In this document: one piece after another, positions 1 to 7,821 of the stretch
How the letters are laid out: every line of letters begins with the position of its first letter
Numbering within the stretch: the stretch's first letter is position 1
Assembly: GCF_036826855.1 (NCBI RefSeq)
Contig: NZ_CP104578.1
Coordinates: forward strand, 1,798,001 to 1,862,000
Length of the DNA: 64,000 nucleotides
Direction of reading: 5' to 3'
From: Streptomyces sp. SJL17-4
GTDB lineage: Bacteria > Actinomycetota > Actinomycetes > Streptomycetales > Streptomycetaceae
Position numbers and translations under genes: made by a program
The notes under the pieces: generated by a model
Databases searched by the model: none
What the model was told of the DNA's origin: nothing
Seen by the model: the letters and a program-made list of their open reading frames with translations, nothing else

Positions 1-779
1 GTCCTCGGGTAGACCCCCATGTACGTGTAGAGCACGATGTGGCGGTCGACGGAGGGCGGCAGGAACTCGTCGGCGAGCAGCCGCAGCGCGGTGAGCGCGC
101 CGGTGTCCTGGGCGGGATGGGTCTGCTGGGCGTAGCTGAGGGAGACGCTGGTCGCGCCGTTGGCCGCGAAGAACAGGCACTCCAGGAGCGAGACGGCGAC
201 GAGCAGCGACGGCGGGCAGAGCTGGCCGAGGAGGCAGCCGCCGAAGGATTCGAGATGGGCCCGGCGGCCGTGCGCGCGGCTCTCCTCGGTGAGGAACTGG
301 ACGGAGTCGCGCCAGGCTGCGACGGATTCGGCGAGCGGGGTACGGCCGTAGGGCAGGCAGTACGAGACGGGGCCGCCCTCGGAGGCGGCGAGCCCGGCGG
401 CGGCCATGGTGCGGAAGATGGCCAGCGGGTCGGCGGAGCCGTGCCGGACCTGGACGGGGGTGGTGCCTCCGGCCGCGGCGGCGACCCGCGCGGTGGTCCT
501 CGGGCCGTGGCTGACCAGCGGGAACCCGTTGAGGGGCCGGCCGGCGCGCAGGGCGGCGGTGGCGGCGGCGTGGTCGCCGACGCGGGTGTAGCTGTCGATG
601 GTGAGGGTGGCGACGGTCCTTTCGGGCAGGGCGGCGACGGCGGCGACTCCGCCGGCCATCACCTCGGGCGCGACCATCCCCATCCGGGGCTGGACGACCA
701 GTTCGCCGGCCGCGGCCGACTCCTGGACGAAGGCGCCGAGATCGCCGGGGGCGAGCGGGGGCGGGGCGGAGGTCGTCAA
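1..779 (-). CDS. glmE: Glutamate (methylaspartate) mutase large subunit, N-terminal part; gene runs off the left edge
   Basis: Coenzyme-B12 dependent carbon-skeleton mutase that interconverts glutamate and 3-methylaspartate together with the small B12-binding subunit encoded just upstream. About 259 residues are inside the window; the family is usually 430-480 residues, so the C-terminus lies beyond position 1. Visible family signatures are a QPR motif near residue 40, LNGFP, a RHG motif, EGGPVSY followed by PYG, and a CPPS stretch near residue 180. The start is not certain: TTG at 779 overlaps the stop of the small-subunit gene (TTGA), while an in-frame GTG lies at 800. The overlap implies translational coupling. 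In actinomycetes such pairs often supply 3-methylaspartate or derived beta-amino acids to peptide or macrolactam antibiotics (known from other clusters); whether that holds here cannot be seen from the window. Confidence 0.8.
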   Translation of the reverse strand, partial: MTTSAPPPLAPGDLGAFVQESAAAGELVVQPRMGMVAPEVMAGGVAAVAALPERTVATLTIDSYTRVGDHAAATAALRAGRPLNGFPLVSHGPRTTARVAAAAGGTTPVQVRHGSADPLAIFRTMAAAGLAASEGGPVSYCLPYGRTPLAESVAAWRDSVQFLTEESRAHGRRAHLESFGGCLLGQLCPPSLLVAVSLLECLFFAANGATSVSLSYAQQTHPAQDTGALTALRLLADEFLPPSVDRHIVLYTYMGVYPR

Positions 780-1252
780 GCCGCGGCCCGCCCGGTACAC
801 GCACCGCCGAGGTCGGCCAGCCGACGCAGCAGGGCGGTGGGCGGGGTGCCGTCCGCGTACACCTCGTCGTATCCGGCGTCGAGGAGTTCGGCGGTGCGGG
901 TGGCGGCGCCCTCCGGGGAGATGCCGAGGAGCCCGCCGATGACCATGGGGAGGGTGCGGGTCTTGCGGTCGGCGCGCAGGGCGCGGGCGGCGCGCAGCCC
1001 GTCCTGGTGGCCGTGGCCGTTGACGGAGGAGAGCACGACGAGGTCGGGGCTGGTCATCCGGGCGGTGTCGACGAGCAGTTGCTCGGGGACGCAGGGGCCC
1101 AGGTTGAGCACGGAGTGCCCGTGCTCCTCCAGGAAGAGCTGGAGGTGGACGAGGTTCCAGGTGTGGGCGTCGGAGGAACCGGTGGTGAGCAGGACCCGAC
1201 GGGAGGGCTCGGGACTGCTGCGCAGGGGCTGGGGCCGTGCGGACGGGGTCAT
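776..1252 (-). CDS. glmS: Glutamate mutase small (cobalamin-binding) subunit
   Basis: 158-residue B12-binding Rossmann-like protein that pairs with the large subunit encoded next to it. The cobalt-ligand loop is visible as D28-A-H30-T-W-N33, corresponding to the DxHxxG signature, but the glycine is replaced by asparagine. The SxL element reads SSV, and a GGLLG loop follows near residue 110. The ATG at 1252 was chosen because GGAGAGA lies just upstream on the minus strand. A longer in-frame extension to 1567 is arginine- and proline-rich and looks non-coding. The stop overlaps the candidate start of the large subunit. Homology to MutS/GlmS is clear by motif order and length; the exact substrate is inferred. 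Confidence 0.85.
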   Translation of the reverse strand: MTPSARPQPLRSSPEPSRRVLLTTGSSDAHTWNLVHLQLFLEEHGHSVLNLGPCVPEQLLVDTARMTSPDLVVLSSVNGHGHQDGLRAARALRADRKTRTLPMVIGGLLGISPEGAATRTAELLDAGYDEVYADGTPPTALLRRLADLGGACTGRAAA

Positions 1253-1363
1253 GGCGTCTCTCTCCGGAAGGGGTGCGGGCGGGTGGGTGTGCGGGGCCCG
1301 TGCGGCGGGCCGCGGACCCGCGCCCGTACCGACGCGAGCGGGACGTCGTACGCGACGGGCGGT

Positions 1364-1379
1364 CTGTCCGTACGGACAG
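1364..1379. promoter_or_regulatory. Perfect 16-bp palindrome CTGTCCGTACGGACAG
   Basis: A perfect inverted repeat about 110 bp upstream of the small-subunit start. Size and symmetry suit a TetR/MarR-type operator. No matching regulator gene is adjacent, so its function is inferred. Confidence 0.4.
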
Positions 1380-1537
1380 GGGCGACGCGGCGTACGGGCG
1401 CGGGCGAGGCGGTGTGCGAGGCGCGGGGGAGCCGGTGTGCGGGCGGGCGCGAGCGGGGGCCGTGCGGGCTTCGACCGCGCACGGGGCGAACCCTCGCCGT
1501 GTACGGGGCGGGCGCCGGGCGGGCACGGGGGCGTACC

Positions 1538-1571
1538 GGTCGTGCGACGAGCACGCGGTCGTCGCACGACC
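1538..1571 (-). terminator. Hairpin downstream of the rhodanese-cupin pair
   Basis: A perfect 13-bp inverted repeat (1538-1550 and 1559-1571) with an 8-nt loop, about 100 bp past the cupin stop. There is no clear T-run, as is common in Streptomyces terminators. Confidence 0.5.
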
Positions 1572-1677
1572 GCGCAGGGCCCGAGGCCGCCGGGCCCTCA
1601 TGGGGACCCGGTGGTCTCTGGACCGCGCGGGGGTACCCCGGGGGTCGTGCGCGCCTGTGGGTGCCAGGTGGGGTGGC

Positions 1678-2103
1678 TCAGGCGCCGGGGACCCCGGCGC
1701 CGACTCCCGTGGTGATCTCACCGGCCCCGGGCGTACGCGCGGCCGCGGGGCGGGCGCGGACGGCGAGGACGGTGCAGCCGTCGGCGCTGGACATCTGGTG
1801 CCGGGTGCCCGGCTCCTCGACGACGAGGTCGCCGCGGTGGAAGCGGCGCCCGTCGCTGTGGTCGAGGGTGCCGTCGAGAACGAGCATCAGCTCATGGCCC
1901 AGGTGCTCGTGGAAGTCGCCGTGCGCGCCGGGCGGGAAGCGAAGCAGCAGCGAGGCGGAGTCCTCGTCCTCGGCCGGGTCGGGGCCCCAGAGGACGACGA
2001 ACTCGACGCCGACGCGACCGGGTTCGGTCCACGGCACCCACGGCAGGTCGGTCTGGTCGAAGCCGTTGCGGAGCACGTTGCGGAAGACGGTCACGTCAGG
2101 CAT
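1678..2103 (-). CDS. Cupin-domain protein
   Basis: 141-residue single-domain cupin. Metal-binding residues are visible as H65-E-H67, E71 and H102, with the typical PPGAHGDFHEH first motif and a second motif around EEPGTRH. The fold resembles the ChrR-type or quercetinase-like small cupins. The last 25 residues are low-complexity. The start overlaps the end of the upstream rhodanese gene by 8 nt, so the two are probably translated together. The pairing suggests a role linked to sulfur or thiol chemistry, such as a small dioxygenase or a sensor, but this is inference. No substrate can be named. Confidence 0.75.
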   Translation of the reverse strand: MPDVTVFRNVLRNGFDQTDLPWVPWTEPGRVGVEFVVLWGPDPAEDEDSASLLLRFPPGAHGDFHEHLGHELMLVLDGTLDHSDGRRFHRGDLVVEEPGTRHQMSSADGCTVLAVRARPAAARTPGAGEITTGVGAGVPGA

Positions 2104-3007
2104 GGGCGCGGACCTCCGAGGCGGCGTCGCGCTGGGCGACGATGGACGGGATGCCGTCGGGGCCCCAGGGCTGGGGCCCGTTGACGATGGGGGCGCCGAT
2201 GAGCGAGCCGAACTCGCGCCAGGCGCCGTCGTAGTTGCGGATGTCGGGCAGGCCGAGGAGCTCGCTCAGCACGAACCAGCTGTGCGCGGAGCGCCAGCCG
2301 ACCCGGCAGTAGACGACGGTCGGGGCGTCGGTGCGGACAGCGGCGTAGGCTGCGGCCAGCTCCACGTCGTCGCGGAAGGTGCCGTCGGGGCGGACGGCGG
2401 TGTGCCAGGGGATGTGCTCGGCGGAGAGGGCGTGGCCGCAGCGCACACCGAGGTCCTCGGGCACGCCGGGCGGCGTGTTGCTCTGCCCGAGGTACTCCTC
2501 CAGGGAGCGGACGTCGATTAGCTGATGGCGTCCGATGTGGTCGAGCATGTCCTCCCGGCGGGCGCGGATCGTCTCGTCGGGGGAAGGTACGGGGTACGTG
2601 ACGGGCTTGCGCTCCGGTGCGTCCTGGGTGAGGGCGGCGCCGAGCGCCTCCCAGCGGAGCCGGCCGCCGTCGAGGATCCGCAGTTCCCGGTGGCCGTACA
2701 GGGTGAACTGCCAGTATCCGGCGGCGGCCCACCAGTTGTTGTTGCCGCTGAGGAAGACGACGGTGTGGTCGGCGGAGATGCCGTGCCGGCCGAGGAGATC
2801 GGCGAAGGCCTCGGGGCCGATGACGTCCCGGCGTACCGGGTCCTGGAGGTCGCCGGTCCAGTCCAGGCGGACCGAGCCGGGGATCCGGCCCAGCCGGCTG
2901 CCGCCGTCGGTGATCTCGACGAGGACCGTGTTCTCGTCCCCGGCCGCGGGATGGCGCAGCTGTTCCATGATCTGCTCGCAGCTGACGAGCAGTCTGTCTC
3001 GGTTCAC
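2096..3007 (-). CDS. Two-domain rhodanese (thiosulfate/3-mercaptopyruvate sulfurtransferase family)
   Basis: 303-residue protein with two rhodanese domains: an inactive N-terminal one (about 10-125) and a catalytic one (about 150-285). The active-site loop starts at C234 (CRVGWRS). It carries the persulfide-forming cysteine, with two arginines in the loop. The family moves sulfane sulfur from thiosulfate or mercaptopyruvate to thiophilic acceptors. An RLDW motif near residue 47 and an IPW motif near 199 are the usual domain landmarks. The gene is the first of a pair with the cupin downstream (8-nt overlap). Thiosulfate versus mercaptopyruvate preference cannot be decided from this loop. Confidence 0.85.
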   Translation of the reverse strand: MNRDRLLVSCEQIMEQLRHPAAGDENTVLVEITDGGSRLGRIPGSVRLDWTGDLQDPVRRDVIGPEAFADLLGRHGISADHTVVFLSGNNNWWAAAGYWQFTLYGHRELRILDGGRLRWEALGAALTQDAPERKPVTYPVPSPDETIRARREDMLDHIGRHQLIDVRSLEEYLGQSNTPPGVPEDLGVRCGHALSAEHIPWHTAVRPDGTFRDDVELAAAYAAVRTDAPTVVYCRVGWRSAHSWFVLSELLGLPDIRNYDGAWREFGSLIGAPIVNGPQPWGPDGIPSIVAQRDAASEVRAHA

Positions 3008-3088
3008 GAGCGCTCCGTTGAGGGTGAGTACGCGGAAGTGCGGGCGAGTGGAGGGGGGTTCAGCCGGGTGGTGCGCCGAGGGCTCCGG

Positions 3089-3628
3089 TCACCACCAGTA
3101 CGTCGGGTACTTGCCGATCACGCCGAGGCGGGAGGCGAGCAGGCCCACCAGGACGAGGAGGGCGCTGCCGACGGCGAGCAGGACGAGGAAGCGCAGGGGC
3201 GCGGGGTCCTGGAGGACGGCGAGTACGGCGGTGGCGGCGGCGGGCGCGTGGACGGCCCGCAGCAGCAGCATGAGGCCGACGCTGAGGCCGGCGGCGACGG
3301 CGGCCACCCACAGGGAGTGGCCGAACAGGGCGACGGCGACGAGGCCGAGGACACCGGAGCCGACCTGCCCGAGCATGACGCCCCGGGGCTGGGCCGGGGG
3401 CAGCACGGGGGTGCTGCAGATGATCATGGCGGTGGCGGCCAGCGGGGCGATCATCAGGAGCTGGTCGGTGGCCTCGCCGAGGGCGACCAGGATCACCAGG
3501 GACACGACGGTGGCGAGGGTGCCGAGGGTGGCGGGCCGGCTGCCGGGGAAGGGCGGGGCGCCGCCCGCCCAGCGGCTGCGGGCGGGCGGGGTCGCCGCAC
3601 CCGTGGGGGTCTGGGTCTGGTTGCTCAC
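3089..3628 (-). CDS. HPP-family integral membrane protein
   Basis: About 179 residues with four or five hydrophobic segments. It matches the HPP family by the APLAATAMIICSTPVLPPAQPR stretch, which I split here as APLAATAM and PPAQPR, and by the HAPAAATA segment where the family name motif HPP reads HAP. HPP proteins are membrane proteins, some of which act in nitrite transport in cyanobacteria and plastids. The GTG at 3628 was preferred over an upstream start at 3700 because AAGGAGAG lies at the right distance. The gene sits between the rhodanese gene and the haloperoxidase-type gene, all on the minus strand but separated by 81 and 167 bp. Transported substrate is unknown. Confidence 0.75.
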   Translation of the reverse strand: MSNQTQTPTGAATPPARSRWAGGAPPFPGSRPATLGTLATVVSLVILVALGEATDQLLMIAPLAATAMIICSTPVLPPAQPRGVMLGQVGSGVLGLVAVALFGHSLWVAAVAAGLSVGLMLLLRAVHAPAAATAVLAVLQDPAPLRFLVLLAVGSALLVLVGLLASRLGVIGKYPTYWW

Positions 3629-3751
3629 GGTGTTCTCTCCTTGGGCGGGGCAGGGGGCGGGGCGGGCGAAGGCGGGGCGGGAGCGGGGGCGGCCGCGCAC
3701 AGCACGGCGGGTTGATCAGGAGCGGCGGCGGGGCAGGCGAGGGCGGCGGCG

Positions 3752-3783
3752 CGTCCCGCGGGTGTCTGTCACACCGCGGGACG
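3752..3783 (-). terminator. Hairpin downstream of the haloperoxidase-type gene
   Basis: A 13-bp stem (CGTCCCGCG and GTGT, with one bulged base) around a 5-nt loop, placed 13 bp past the stop of the minus-strand gene that ends at 3796. Confidence 0.65.
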
Positions 3784-3795
3784 GGCCTGCCCGGC

Positions 3796-5346
3796 TCAGC
3801 GGTGGGTGCCGCCGAAGTAGCGCATGGCCTGCCGGTGGACGACCTTGCCGATGCGGTGGCCCATCTCGATGCCGGGCTCGTTGTCGAAGCTCCAGTGCAT
3901 GCCGCCGTAGACCCGGGAGATGCCGGCCTGCCGGGCGGCCTCGCTGAAGGTGGGCCAGTGCAGGACGACGTCGGTGCGCGGGGTGAGGCCGGGCTCGACG
4001 GTGGAGGCGCCCGCCTTGAAGCGGTACGAGTCACCGAAGGAGTCCGAGCCGGTGAAGCGGCGCAGGAACTCGGCGGCGGCGCCGGAGAAGGTGCTGTGCC
4101 CGGAGACGGTGGCCGGGAACGGCGGAACGGCCACGTACGCCTGCCAGTCGACACCGTCCATGGCGACGGTGCCCCGCCCGGGGCCGCCCCAGGAGCGGAT
4201 CTGCCGGCCGCGCTGGTCGAACGGGATGAGGGTGGAGGGGCGCGCGAAGTCGTACTGGGCCTTGACGGCCCAGGAGCCGATGGCGGCGTCGCACTCGGCC
4301 ATGTTGAGGCCGAAGAATATCTGGGCGTCCTCGTCGACCCCGTGGCCGTCGCGGGCGGAGACGTACCGTCCCCACATCTGCTGGGCGCCCGGCGGGGTGA
4401 CGTCGTCGTTGAGCCAGAACTCGGCGATGGCCTTCTGCTCGTCCGTCAGATTCGCGCTGATGTCGAGGACTTCCTCGATCGCGGCCGTCATCCGGACCGA
4501 GGGATACGCGGGCGGGGCGGCGACCGTGAACTGGTCGGGGCGGGTCAGCGCGAAGGGCTGCATCACCGCGAACTGCGGGGTGAGGTAGCGCTGCGTCTTG
4601 CCGCCGACGGTCAGCGGGGTCCAGTGCGCCGGGTCGGCGACCGTGGCCGGGTCGAACGCCCCGGCGACCTGCGGGGTGTTGCGCGGCTGGTAGCCGGTGG
4701 TGTCGGAGTACGCCGGGCTGCCGAGCTGGTTGGCGCCGTCGCCGTGGCGGTAGTCGAGGACGGCCTGCGCGGTGCGGCGGCCGATCCAGGCGGGGCTGTT
4801 GCGGCGGGGGTGGGTGAGCTCGGGGTCGTGGCCGAGGCTGCGGAGCATGTTGTCGATGGCGACCTTGTACTCGGGGTACAGGTCGAGCAGCGCGAGGTGG
4901 GCCGCGTAGCTGATGGCCTCGTTCTTGTTGTCGAGGGTGCGCTCGGAACGGGGCCGGCGCAGGGCGCCGCCGAAGCGGGTGCCGACGGCGCAGTGGTCGT
5001 AGCAGGCCCAGGCGTCGTAGATCGCGTTGTGGATGATCGCGAGGGCGCGGGCGTTCACGGTGGCGGGTCCGAAGCGGTTGCCGGCCGCCTGGTAGCGGCC
5101 GAGGATCGCGTCCATCGCGGCCTGGTTCCAGCGGATGACGACGCTGGGGTCGGTCACGGCACCGGGCCGCCGGCGGCCGGTGCGCGTCTCCGCCTCGAAG
5201 CTGGTGGGCACGGCCCACGCGGCGCTGCCGGGCAGGGCGAGCGCCCCGGCCGCGGCGGCCGACGTGGTGAGCACCCGGCGCCGGGTGAGGGCGGTGCGGG
5301 CCGCGGGGCTCGTGGTGGAGGCGGGGGCGGCGGGTCGGTGGGACAT
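3796..5346 (-). CDS. Secreted vanadium-dependent haloperoxidase-type protein (PAP2 superfamily)
   Basis: 516 residues. A twin-arginine signal is visible (TRRRVLTTSA at 21-30, then an alanine-rich core to about A45), so a folded export by Tat is expected. All three vanadate-pocket motifs of the vanadium haloperoxidase/PAP2 superfamily are present: K362-x6-R369-P, the P-x-x-SGH element with S415-G416-H417, and S-R478-x5-H484. These residues bind vanadate or phosphate and supply the acid-base histidine. Length and motif spacing fit the bacterial vanadium chloroperoxidase-like group rather than a short PAP2 phosphatase. Halide specificity, or even haloperoxidase versus phosphatase activity, cannot be read from sequence. 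The ATG at 5346 has GAAGGA upstream. A hairpin follows the gene. Confidence 0.85.
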   Translation of the reverse strand: MSHRPAAPASTTSPAARTALTRRRVLTTSAAAAGALALPGSAAWAVPTSFEAETRTGRRRPGAVTDPSVVIRWNQAAMDAILGRYQAAGNRFGPATVNARALAIIHNAIYDAWACYDHCAVGTRFGGALRRPRSERTLDNKNEAISYAAHLALLDLYPEYKVAIDNMLRSLGHDPELTHPRRNSPAWIGRRTAQAVLDYRHGDGANQLGSPAYSDTTGYQPRNTPQVAGAFDPATVADPAHWTPLTVGGKTQRYLTPQFAVMQPFALTRPDQFTVAAPPAYPSVRMTAAIEEVLDISANLTDEQKAIAEFWLNDDVTPPGAQQMWGRYVSARDGHGVDEDAQIFFGLNMAECDAAIGSWAVKAQYDFARPSTLIPFDQRGRQIRSWGGPGRGTVAMDGVDWQAYVAVPPFPATVSGHSTFSGAAAEFLRRFTGSDSFGDSYRFKAGASTVEPGLTPRTDVVLHWPTFSEAARQAGISRVYGGMHWSFDNEPGIEMGHRIGKVVHRQAMRYFGGTHR

Positions 5347-5676
5347 CCGTGGATTCCTTCGCATGCTGCCGGGAGCGGATGGACGCGGTCCGAGTCCGTG
5401 AATCACACACAAACTCGAACAGTGCTCAGGCTGGCGAGATTTGATCGCGTGCGGCAACGCCCTATCGACTTCTTCCATCGCGGGCATGCAAGGAATCGAT
5501 GGGCGTCGCGGGGGCGCTCGGGACGTGGTTAGCGTGGCTCACGGCGTCCGATCCTCCTGCCGTGATTTCGGCGTGATCCGAACGGTCCACCACCCCGGCT
5601 CCGCCCCACCCGGCCTCGATCCGCCCGCACGGCCCCGCCCGGCCCCCGCGTCGACTCGTGATGGAGATGCCCGCGC
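5347..5676. promoter_or_regulatory. 330-bp divergent promoter region
   Basis: Lies between the minus-strand haloperoxidase-type gene and the plus-strand membrane-protein gene. No further ORF with convincing codon use and no strong palindrome is visible; it should hold both promoters. Confidence 0.5.
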
Positions 5677-6228
5677 ATGACCGTTTCCTCCCAGGTGATC
5701 CCTGCTGCCGCCCCTCCCGCTCCGGGGACCGCCACCCCTCCCGCTCCGGGGACCGCCACCCCTCCCGCTCCCGGGACCGCCACCCCGCCGCCCGCCACCT
5801 CCCTGGCCCCCCTCGGCCGCTTCGACCGGCTCGCGCCACGGCTGCACCGGTACGGCCTGGGCATGCTCAGGGCCGGCCTGGGCGGCGTGTTCGTGTGGTT
5901 CGGGGTGCTCAAGGTCATCGGGCTCAGCCCGGCGGCCGCGCTCGTGGTCGACGTCCTGCCGTTCCCGGCGGGCGGCTGGTTCGTGCCCGCGCTGGGCTGG
6001 GCCGAGGTGGCGCTGGGCCTCTGGCTGGTGTCGGGGCGCGCCCGCGCGCTGGCCCTGCCGGTGCTCACCGCCCACCTCTGCGGCACCTTCGCGGTGCTCG
6101 TCCTCACGCCGTCGGTGGCCTTCGCCCACTCCAACCCGCTGCTGCTCACGCTGGTCGGCGAGTTCGTCGTCAAGAACGTGGTGCTGCTCGCGGGCGTGGT
6201 CGTGGTGACGACCCGCCCGCGCGACTGA
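5677..6228 (+). CDS. DoxX-like small membrane protein with a proline-rich repeat at the N-terminus
   Basis: 183 residues. The first 40 are a proline/alanine/threonine tract made of three copies of PPAPGTAT, which matches a 24-bp tandem DNA repeat. Four hydrophobic segments follow (about 60-180): LGMLRAGLGGVFVWFGVLKV, an LGWAEVALGLWL segment, the LTAHLCGTFAVLVLTP segment and a C-terminal VVLLAGVVVV helix. The arrangement resembles DoxX/DoxD and DUF417-type membrane proteins. Function unknown; some DoxX proteins take part in redox or thiosulfate metabolism. The start ATG has GGAG upstream. The next gene begins about 60 bp later and may share its promoter. Confidence 0.65.
   Translation: MTVSSQVIPAAAPPAPGTATPPAPGTATPPAPGTATPPPATSLAPLGRFDRLAPRLHRYGLGMLRAGLGGVFVWFGVLKVIGLSPAAALVVDVLPFPAGGWFVPALGWAEVALGLWLVSGRARALALPVLTAHLCGTFAVLVLTPSVAFAHSNPLLLTLVGEFVVKNVVLLAGVVVVTTRPRD
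5713..5784 (+). repeat. Three tandem 24-bp repeats inside the DoxX-like gene
   Basis: Three head-to-tail copies (5713-5736, 5737-5760, 5761-5784), the third differing by one base. They encode PPAPGTAT each time, so copy-number change keeps the reading frame. Confidence 0.9.
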
Positions 6229-6286
6229 GTCCGTACGCAGGGCGCACGTGCCGTTTCAGGGCGCGAAATGCGGGGAATCCACCGGT

Positions 6287-6856
6287 ATGGACGGATCACA
6301 GATGCAGGATTCCGGTGTCCCCACGGAAGGCCTCGTCACGGGGCCGGCCCCGGGGCACGGACGGGTGCCGCGCGTGATGGACCGCCTGGAGCGCACGACG
6401 GCATTGGACGGTGTCGCCGATCGCATGCGGAGAGTCGTGCGAGCCGTTCCCCTGGGCCGCGGCCGGGACGTACTGCGCGGCCATGGGCTCGGTCACCCCC
6501 TCCATCCGCTGCTCGTCCACGTGCCCATCGGGGCATGGTTGTCCGCGGCCGTCCTCGATCTGCTGCCCGACGAGCGCCGGGCCGCCCGGACGCTGGTCGG
6601 CGTGGGCCTCGTCGGTGTCGCCCCGGCCGCGGTCTCGGGCTGGGTCGACTGGGCGGAGCTCGACCTGCCGCGAAGGCGTCTCGGACTGGTGCACGCGGTG
6701 ACGAACGTGACGGCCGTGGCCCTCTACGCGGCCTCCTTCGCCACCCGGGGTGGCGACCACCCGGGCCTCGGCCGGGCTCTCGGCTTCATGGGGCTCGCCG
6801 CGGTGGGTGTCACCGGGGCGATCGGCGGTCACCTGGCCCATCATCAGGACCCGTAA
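6287..6856 (+). CDS. DUF2231-family membrane protein
   Basis: 189 residues. The conserved block of DUF2231 is visible near residue 75: LGHPLHPLLVHVPIGAW, with histidines at the membrane border. Three further hydrophobic segments follow (LVGVGLVGVAPAAVSG, AVTNVTAVALYAASF and LGFMGLAAVGVTGAIGGHLA). Family members are predicted membrane proteins often found with Rieske or haem proteins; no function is established. The ATG at 6287 was chosen for the GGGGA upstream; a GTG at 6248 gives a 13-residue longer form. The gene follows the DoxX-like gene and probably forms a small operon with it. Confidence 0.7.
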   Translation: MDGSQMQDSGVPTEGLVTGPAPGHGRVPRVMDRLERTTALDGVADRMRRVVRAVPLGRGRDVLRGHGLGHPLHPLLVHVPIGAWLSAAVLDLLPDERRAARTLVGVGLVGVAPAAVSGWVDWAELDLPRRRLGLVHAVTNVTAVALYAASFATRGGDHPGLGRALGFMGLAAVGVTGAIGGHLAHHQDP

Positions 6857-7026
6857 CAAACCTGTGTCTCGGTTTTCCAGTTGACGTCCAGACCGACCCG
6901 CGGGAGCACGCCCGCCGCCCCGTCCTCCGTCCGACTCACCACCCCGTACGTGTTCCGTATCCGCCCAGGAGTGGGCCCGGTCATCCGATCCGCACCGAAG
7001 CGCTCAAGGACGCACGAAAAGCTCGT

Positions 7027-7050
7027 ACAATACCAAGCAGTCGGTTTGGA
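7027..7050 (+). promoter_or_regulatory. Autoregulatory-element-like site (gamma-butyrolactone receptor operator)
   Basis: ATACCAAGCAGTCGGTTTG is an imperfect palindrome of the ACC...CGGTTTG form typical of operators for ScbR/ArpA/BarA-type receptors. It lies about 75 bp upstream of the receptor-like gene at 7123. Binding is inferred. Confidence 0.55.
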
Positions 7051-7122
7051 GTCGTCGAGCGGTGCGGCGCGACGGGTGCACACCCGTGCCACTGCGACAC
7101 ACGGTGCTAGCTGGAGCCACGG

Positions 7123-7770
7123 GTGACCAAACAAGAGCGGGCCGCACGAACCCGCGATGCGCTGATCAAGTCGGCGGCCAGGGAGTTCGACCAGCACGGC
7201 TACGTCCTGGCCAAGTTGTCGGCGATCAGCACGGGGGCGGGAGTGAGCCCCGGCGCGCTCCACTTCCACTTCGAGAACAAGCCCGCGGTGGCCGCCGCCG
7301 TCGAGCAGGTGGCCTCCACCGCCCTGCGCAGGACCGCCCGGATCGTGTACCGGCAGGGAGCCGGCCCCCTGCAGAACCTCGCCGACACCACACACGCCCT
7401 GGCCCGGCTGCTCCGCGAGGACACCGTCGTCCGCGCGGGCTACCGGCTCAGTTGCTCCCAGGGCTGTCGTACGGACCTGAACCTGCGCCAGGAGTGGCAG
7501 AGCTGCGTCCAGCAGCGGCTGGCGGAGGCGGCCGACGAGGGCCTGCTCGCCACCGGCCACGGCGGCCAACAGGAGCTCGTCCGCACGGTGGTGGCCGCCA
7601 CCGTCGGTCTGGAGGCACTGTGCCGGGACAACGGCGAGTGGCTGTCACCCGACACCGTCACCGGTCTGTGGCGGACACTGCTGCCGATGCTGGCCGCCCC
7701 CGGCACACTCGCCGGTCTGGAGCCGGCGGGCAGCGCGGCCGTGCCCGCCGCCCGCACGCCGGTCGCCTGA
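7123..7770 (+). CDS. TetR-family regulator of the gamma-butyrolactone receptor type (ScbR2/pseudo-receptor-like)
   Basis: 215 residues. The N-terminal helix-turn-helix (about 28-50) ends in GVSPGALHFHFENK, the recognition-helix pattern of ArpA/ScbR-type receptors (GALYFHF in classical members). The C-terminal ligand domain resembles butyrolactone receptors, with conserved cysteines in YRLSCSQGCR. Such second receptors near an afsA homolog usually act as pseudo-receptors: they bind antibiotics or no lactone and repress synthase or pathway genes. The start GTG was chosen from CTGGAG upstream. An operator-like palindrome sits upstream, pointing to autoregulation or control by the receptor encoded at 9911. 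The gene converges on the extended-SDR gene. Confidence 0.75.
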   Translation: MTKQERAARTRDALIKSAAREFDQHGYVLAKLSAISTGAGVSPGALHFHFENKPAVAAAVEQVASTALRRTARIVYRQGAGPLQNLADTTHALARLLREDTVVRAGYRLSCSQGCRTDLNLRQEWQSCVQQRLAEAADEGLLATGHGGQQELVRTVVAATVGLEALCRDNGEWLSPDTVTGLWRTLLPMLAAPGTLAGLEPAGSAAVPAARTPVA

Positions 7771-7821
7771 CGGCTCAGCCCTCGGCCGTCGCCGCGCCCG
7801 CGCGGCGGCCGGCCGGCCGGT

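Larger units (their letters stand above)
1253..1677. promoter_or_regulatory. 425-bp gene-free region upstream of the glutamate mutase pair
   Basis: No credible gene is seen in this very GC-rich gap between two minus-strand genes. It holds a perfect 16-bp palindrome (1364-1379), a strong hairpin (1538-1571) and several runs of simple CG-rich sequence. The promoter of the mutase genes must lie here if they are not co-transcribed with the cupin gene. Confidence 0.5.

Noticed and set aside
39..2521. Long plus-strand ORFs (up to 558 codons) opposite the glutamate mutase, cupin and rhodanese genes
   Set aside because: They are glycine-, arginine- and alanine-rich antisense shadows of high-GC genes; the minus strand gives clear family motifs.
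5713..5784. Tandem repeats as a CRISPR-like array
   Set aside because: Head-to-tail copies without spacers, in frame within a gene; the same holds for repeats at 35270-35305 and 36184-36333.
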